Source: Streptococcus sp. oral taxon 431 (lineage in GTDB: Bacteria > Bacillota > Bacilli > Lactobacillales > Streptococcaceae). Taken from it: DNA of 64,000 bases. Position 1 is the first letter of the stretch; each line of letters begins with the position of its first letter. A program made the position numbers and the translations under genes. Shown one piece after another: positions 60,341-64,000 of this stretch. The notes under the pieces are model-generated. The model saw only the letters and a list, made by a program, of their open reading frames with translations, made no database searches and was not told the origin of the DNA. The DNA lies in NCBI RefSeq assembly GCF_001553685.1, contig NZ_CP014264.1:1248001-1312000 (forward strand). The letters are read 5' to 3'.

Positions 60341-62623
60341 TTACGCTAAAACATTCAAGACTGCCACACTGACATCATCAATAGCATTTTCTTGGTTAGA
60401 ACGGCTATTAGTTACCAACATTTCAAGGTTCCCTGCATTTTCATAGTAATAGGAAGCCCCTTTGGCATTGAATACAACCAAAAAGTGCTCTTCACCACCA
60501 TGAATCTCGTAGACAATCCAACCACTATTTTCAATGGCTGTGTGGACAAAGACATGACGGTAGACTTCTTCATAAGTAGGGTACGAAAAGGCACTGGTTT
60601 GTGTTTTAAGTCGGATGATCTGACGGGCAAACTCGATACTATCTTGACGATCATTGATCAAATCCCAGTTGACTTGGTTGACGCTGTCAGGAGCATTGTA
60701 ACTGTTCATTGCTCGTTCACGATCTGCGTGAGTCAACTCTCCATTTTCTCCTGTAGCTACAAGTTTGGTACGGCCAAACTCTTGACCCAGTTCCATGAAG
60801 GCCATCCCTTGCATGAGGAGGTTCATAGCCGTTGCTGTTTCTACTTTCTTCATGATGCGTTTATCACTCTCCATCGGATGAAGAGTTTTAAGCAAATCAT
60901 GTAAATTGTAGTTATCGTGAGCTTCTACATAGTTCAAGACTTGGTTTGGACTAAGGTATGAACCGAGTTCTCTACTTCCAAGAATAGCCTTTGCGAGGAT
61001 CGGCTCAGTACCTGCTCCACTGACGAAGCCAGATTTGATAGAGCCATAGACTTCACAACCTTTGATGGCATCTCGTTGATTATCATTAAAGAATCCAATG
61101 TTTGGCAACTGGTAGGCATTGTCTTTCTTAGCCTTGTCATAAGGAGCAAGACCTGTTCCCATATCCCAACCTTCTCCATACAGGATGATTTTCGGATCGA
61201 CTTCGTCCATAGCCCAACGAATCATCTGCATGGTTTTGACGTCATGAATTCCCATCAAATCAAAGCGGAAACCGTCAATATTGTACTCTTTTACCCAGTA
61301 GAGAAGAGAATCAATCATATATTTACGGAACATTTCATGCTCACTGGCAGTTTCGTTACCGACTCCTGTTCCATTTTGGTAGGTTCCATCATGGTTCATT
61401 CGATAGTAATAATCAGGAACCGTTGTTTGGAATGGTGCATCAACGGTTGAGAAGGTATGATTGTAAACAACGTCCATAATAACACCGATACCAGCATCAT
61501 GATAAGCTTGGACCATGGCTTTCAAATCACGGATAGCTTGACCTGGATCATTTGGATTTGTAGACATGCTAGTTTCTGGAGCATTGTAGTTTTGTGGATC
61601 ATATCCCCAGTTATAAGTTACATTTCCATCAGCGTCGTATTCTTTATGACGGTCAGCAATTGGTTGCAACTGAACATAGTTGACACCAAGTTCTTTGATG
61701 TAATCAAACGCAGTCGATTGACCATATTGGTTAACTGTTCCAGTTTGCGCTGCACCTAAGAAGGTTCCTCTTAATTCTGGCGCAACACCAGATGTTTCAG
61801 ACTTAGTCAAATCACGGATGTGCATTTCATAAATGACTGCTTGGCAAGGATTTTCCAAACGCCAAGTTGCTTCTGTACCATGCTTAACCTCAAAACCTTC
61901 GACCTGACGATCTTGATTTGAGACAATGGCTGAACGTTTTCCATCAGGACTTGTCGCTATTGTATATGGATCACGAGTTAATGACTGGTGATGAGGAAAG
62001 TCAATTTGGTAGTGGTAAGCACGACCTGCTAGGTTTTCTGGAACTGTTAAACTCCAAACACCAATGGTATTATACTTGTGGCTATAGGAGTAACTATTTC
62101 CTCGCTCCATTTCAAAGTTTTTAAGGATAGGTGCGTCGTTACTTGCAGATTCATAGACTACTACTTGGACAGATGTAGCGGTTGGGGCCCATAGGCTAAA
62201 TCTTGTTTCAGTTTCAGAAACTTGACATCCCAACTCTCCTTGATAACCCCAGTGGTGGTCAAAACTCGCACTATTGATTGCCTTGTCGAAGGCAAAAGGA
62301 TTTTGGTCTTTATAATGAGTACTTGCAATAGCTGGATTTTCAGAATAATAAACTGTATCATCTCCATCCAAAATCCAAACCTCTGTCAAAAGTGGATAAT
62401 AATTGAAGCGAATAGGATATTCTTTGCTGACACCATCTTTTTCAACAGTAAAAGTCATGGTCTCAAGGGCTACTTCACTCGATTGAGTCAGTGAAAATTT
62501 AGCTCCAAAATATTCTTCTTCTTTGATAAGCTCTACTGAATCTAGAGGCTTTTTGCTGAAACTGCAAGCCTCGTAGGCTTCATCCTTGCGATGGTAATGA
62601 ATAAGTACAGGATAATTGTACAT
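60341..62623 (-). CDS. pulA: Type I pullulanase (alpha-1,6-debranching enzyme)
   Basis: A 760-residue GH13 enzyme that cuts alpha-1,6 bonds in pullulan and glycogen-type glucans. No signal peptide, so it is cytoplasmic, unlike the cell-wall pullulanase of streptococci. The YNWGYDPQNYNAPE motif is the type I signature (about residue 340); the catalytic Asp is in GFRFDLMGIHD and Glu in ILYGEGWDMG. An N-terminal CBM48-like module (FSLWAPTATSVQVVVYE) precedes the barrel. It lies close behind the lipid kinase gene (32 bp). Confidence 0.9.
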   Translation of the reverse strand: MYNYPVLIHYHRKDEAYEACSFSKKPLDSVELIKEEEYFGAKFSLTQSSEVALETMTFTVEKDGVSKEYPIRFNYYPLLTEVWILDGDDTVYYSENPAIASTHYKDQNPFAFDKAINSASFDHHWGYQGELGCQVSETETRFSLWAPTATSVQVVVYESASNDAPILKNFEMERGNSYSYSHKYNTIGVWSLTVPENLAGRAYHYQIDFPHHQSLTRDPYTIATSPDGKRSAIVSNQDRQVEGFEVKHGTEATWRLENPCQAVIYEMHIRDLTKSETSGVAPELRGTFLGAAQTGTVNQYGQSTAFDYIKELGVNYVQLQPIADRHKEYDADGNVTYNWGYDPQNYNAPETSMSTNPNDPGQAIRDLKAMVQAYHDAGIGVIMDVVYNHTFSTVDAPFQTTVPDYYYRMNHDGTYQNGTGVGNETASEHEMFRKYMIDSLLYWVKEYNIDGFRFDLMGIHDVKTMQMIRWAMDEVDPKIILYGEGWDMGTGLAPYDKAKKDNAYQLPNIGFFNDNQRDAIKGCEVYGSIKSGFVSGAGTEPILAKAILGSRELGSYLSPNQVLNYVEAHDNYNLHDLLKTLHPMESDKRIMKKVETATAMNLLMQGMAFMELGQEFGRTKLVATGENGELTHADRERAMNSYNAPDSVNQVNWDLINDRQDSIEFARQIIRLKTQTSAFSYPTYEEVYRHVFVHTAIENSGWIVYEIHGGEEHFLVVFNAKGASYYYENAGNLEMLVTNSRSNQENAIDDVSVAVLNVLA

Positions 62624-62655
62624 GGTTCTCCCTAATTTCTAAATTAAATTTGATT

Positions 62656-63606
62656 TTATATGTTACTAATAATTTCTTGATCAAGTGCCTCACGATTCAC
62701 AAAAAACTCAATGTGATTATGGCATACTTCCAAATCTACTGGTGTGTCGCCACCGTATTCTCCATCAAGATTAAGCATAAACGGCTCTTCCTGATCCAAA
62801 GTTTCAATTCGGAGTTTACTAGTTTTCAGATATTCAACATTGACATCTGATACGTGTTGGCCTCCGTTCATTGCTTGAACTAGCAGACTCAACATATCTA
62901 GGATTTTATCTGTCTTTACTAGAATAAGCGTGAAATTACCATCATCCAGCTTGGTATCAGGTGCAAATTGCTCAAATCCACCAATAGAATTGGTCAAGGC
63001 AACAAAGACAAGAGAAACTTCTCCTGTAAAGATGCCCCAATCATGGTAAATACGAACAGGACGGGCCTTGGATTTTGGGAACATCTCGATGCCTTTAGCA
63101 ACGTAGGCCAGATAACCCAGACGCGTCTTCAGTTCACTCGGAACACTAAAGGTTAACTCTGTAAGAGCTCCTGCCGCAGCAATATTGATGAAATACTTAT
63201 CGCCAAAGGCACGACCAATATCAATTTTCTTGGTTTCATTTTTGGCAATGATCTTCGCTGCAGCAACTGGATCCCCCATAGGGATTTTCAATGCTCTTGC
63301 ATAGTCATTGGTAGTTCCAGTAGGAATGATGGCTATCTTTGGACGATGTTCCAGAGGTGCAATTCCATTAACCACTTCATTGATGGTGCCATCGCCACCA
63401 GCTACTAAAACCAAATCAAAGCCAGATTTTGCAGCTCTTTCTGCTTCTTTCTGGGCTGACAGGTGTTCAGGTTTGGTTTGGAAAGCACTGGTTTCATAGC
63501 CTATGCTCTCTAACACTTCTAGGACTTCTGCGATATTTTGCTTGATCATTTCCTGGCCTGATGTCGGATTATAAATGAGACGTGCGCGTTTTTTTTCTTC
63601 TTTCAT
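62656..63606 (-). CDS. Diacylglycerol kinase family lipid kinase (DgkB/YegS-like)
   Basis: A 316-residue soluble lipid kinase. The N-terminal ARLIYNPTSGQ and LVAGGDGTINEVVNG (about residues 60-75) form the nucleotide-binding site of the DAGK_cat family; the C-terminal domain has DGNFTLILVKTDKILDM. In Gram-positive bacteria DgkB recycles diacylglycerol formed in lipoteichoic acid synthesis. It follows ligA by 3 bp. Confidence 0.88.
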   Translation of the reverse strand: MKEEKKRARLIYNPTSGQEMIKQNIAEVLEVLESIGYETSAFQTKPEHLSAQKEAERAAKSGFDLVLVAGGDGTINEVVNGIAPLEHRPKIAIIPTGTTNDYARALKIPMGDPVAAAKIIAKNETKKIDIGRAFGDKYFINIAAAGALTELTFSVPSELKTRLGYLAYVAKGIEMFPKSKARPVRIYHDWGIFTGEVSLVFVALTNSIGGFEQFAPDTKLDDGNFTLILVKTDKILDMLSLLVQAMNGGQHVSDVNVEYLKTSKLRIETLDQEEPFMLNLDGEYGGDTPVDLEVCHNHIEFFVNREALDQEIISNI

Positions 63607-63609
63607 AGC

Positions 63610-64000
<391 letters not shown>

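Overview
The window is low-GC DNA from a streptococcus of the Mitis group (S. pneumoniae / S. pseudopneumoniae / S. mitis / S. oralis cluster). Evidence: a pneumococcal-type BOX element, two polyhistidine-triad (Pht) genes beside the zinc lipoprotein adcAII with AdcR-type boxes, an ISL3-family insertion sequence very like IS1167, a YSIRK/LPxTG surface protein, and house-keeping blocks whose gene order recalls S. pneumoniae. Compared from memory with pneumococcus, blocks lying apart there are joined here, so this is probably a relative or a rearranged lineage. Species cannot be fixed from this window.

Layout. 1-7890 (minus): a compact housekeeping operon, tdk, GNAT, prfA, prmC, Sua5-type synthase, GNAT, glyA, nucleoid-associated protein, lysozyme-like protein, followed by a DUF1002 protein cut by the window edge. 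8024-12569: a 4-OT tautomerase, mnmE, a repeat-rich gap with BOX, ferrochelatase (minus) and pepT. 12647-20375 (minus): the zinc-uptake surface block, one long Pht gene, adcAII, then a second Pht gene. AdcR-type boxes sit at both promoters. 20722-31944 (minus): two lactose/galactose PTS systems and the tagatose-6-phosphate pathway (lacG, lacE, lacF, lacT; lacD, lacC, lacB, lacA; galM/lacX-like; galactitol-type EIIC, EIIB, EIIA). 32144-40817 (minus): a lipoprotein, lepA, then xseA-xseB-ispA-tlyA-argR-recN-phosphoesterase.

41230-46956 (minus) is a 1908-residue cell-wall-anchored adhesin with mucin-binding-like repeats. 47552-51234 holds eno, a DUF1694 gene on plus, glxK and serB. An intact ISL3-family element (51266-52679) with a perfect 8-bp target duplication sits next to serB. 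52868-58487 (minus) is the glycogen operon glgB-glgC-glgD-glgA with a CcpA-type site. 59015-60055 is a DUF4375-like orphan. 60341-64000 (minus) holds a type I pullulanase, a lipid kinase and the 3' end of ligA.

How it fits together. Most of the window concerns carbohydrate capture and storage plus host-surface interaction. Lactose and galactose enter through two PTS systems that converge on lacABCD. Surplus glucose-1-phosphate goes to glycogen, and a cytoplasmic pullulanase can debranch alpha-glucans. Catabolite control is visible as cre-like sites before glgB and the galactose PTS. Zinc limitation probably controls the Pht/AdcAII block. I found no clearly undescribed multi-gene system. The most unusual points are a threefold 75-residue tandem repeat in one Pht protein, a small reading frame with a strong ribosome site in the other Pht leader, a palindrome around the lipoprotein promoter, a probably leaderless DUF1694 gene, a family of intergenic hairpin repeats, and the orphan DUF4375 gene. 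No tRNA, rRNA, CRISPR array or prophage was seen.
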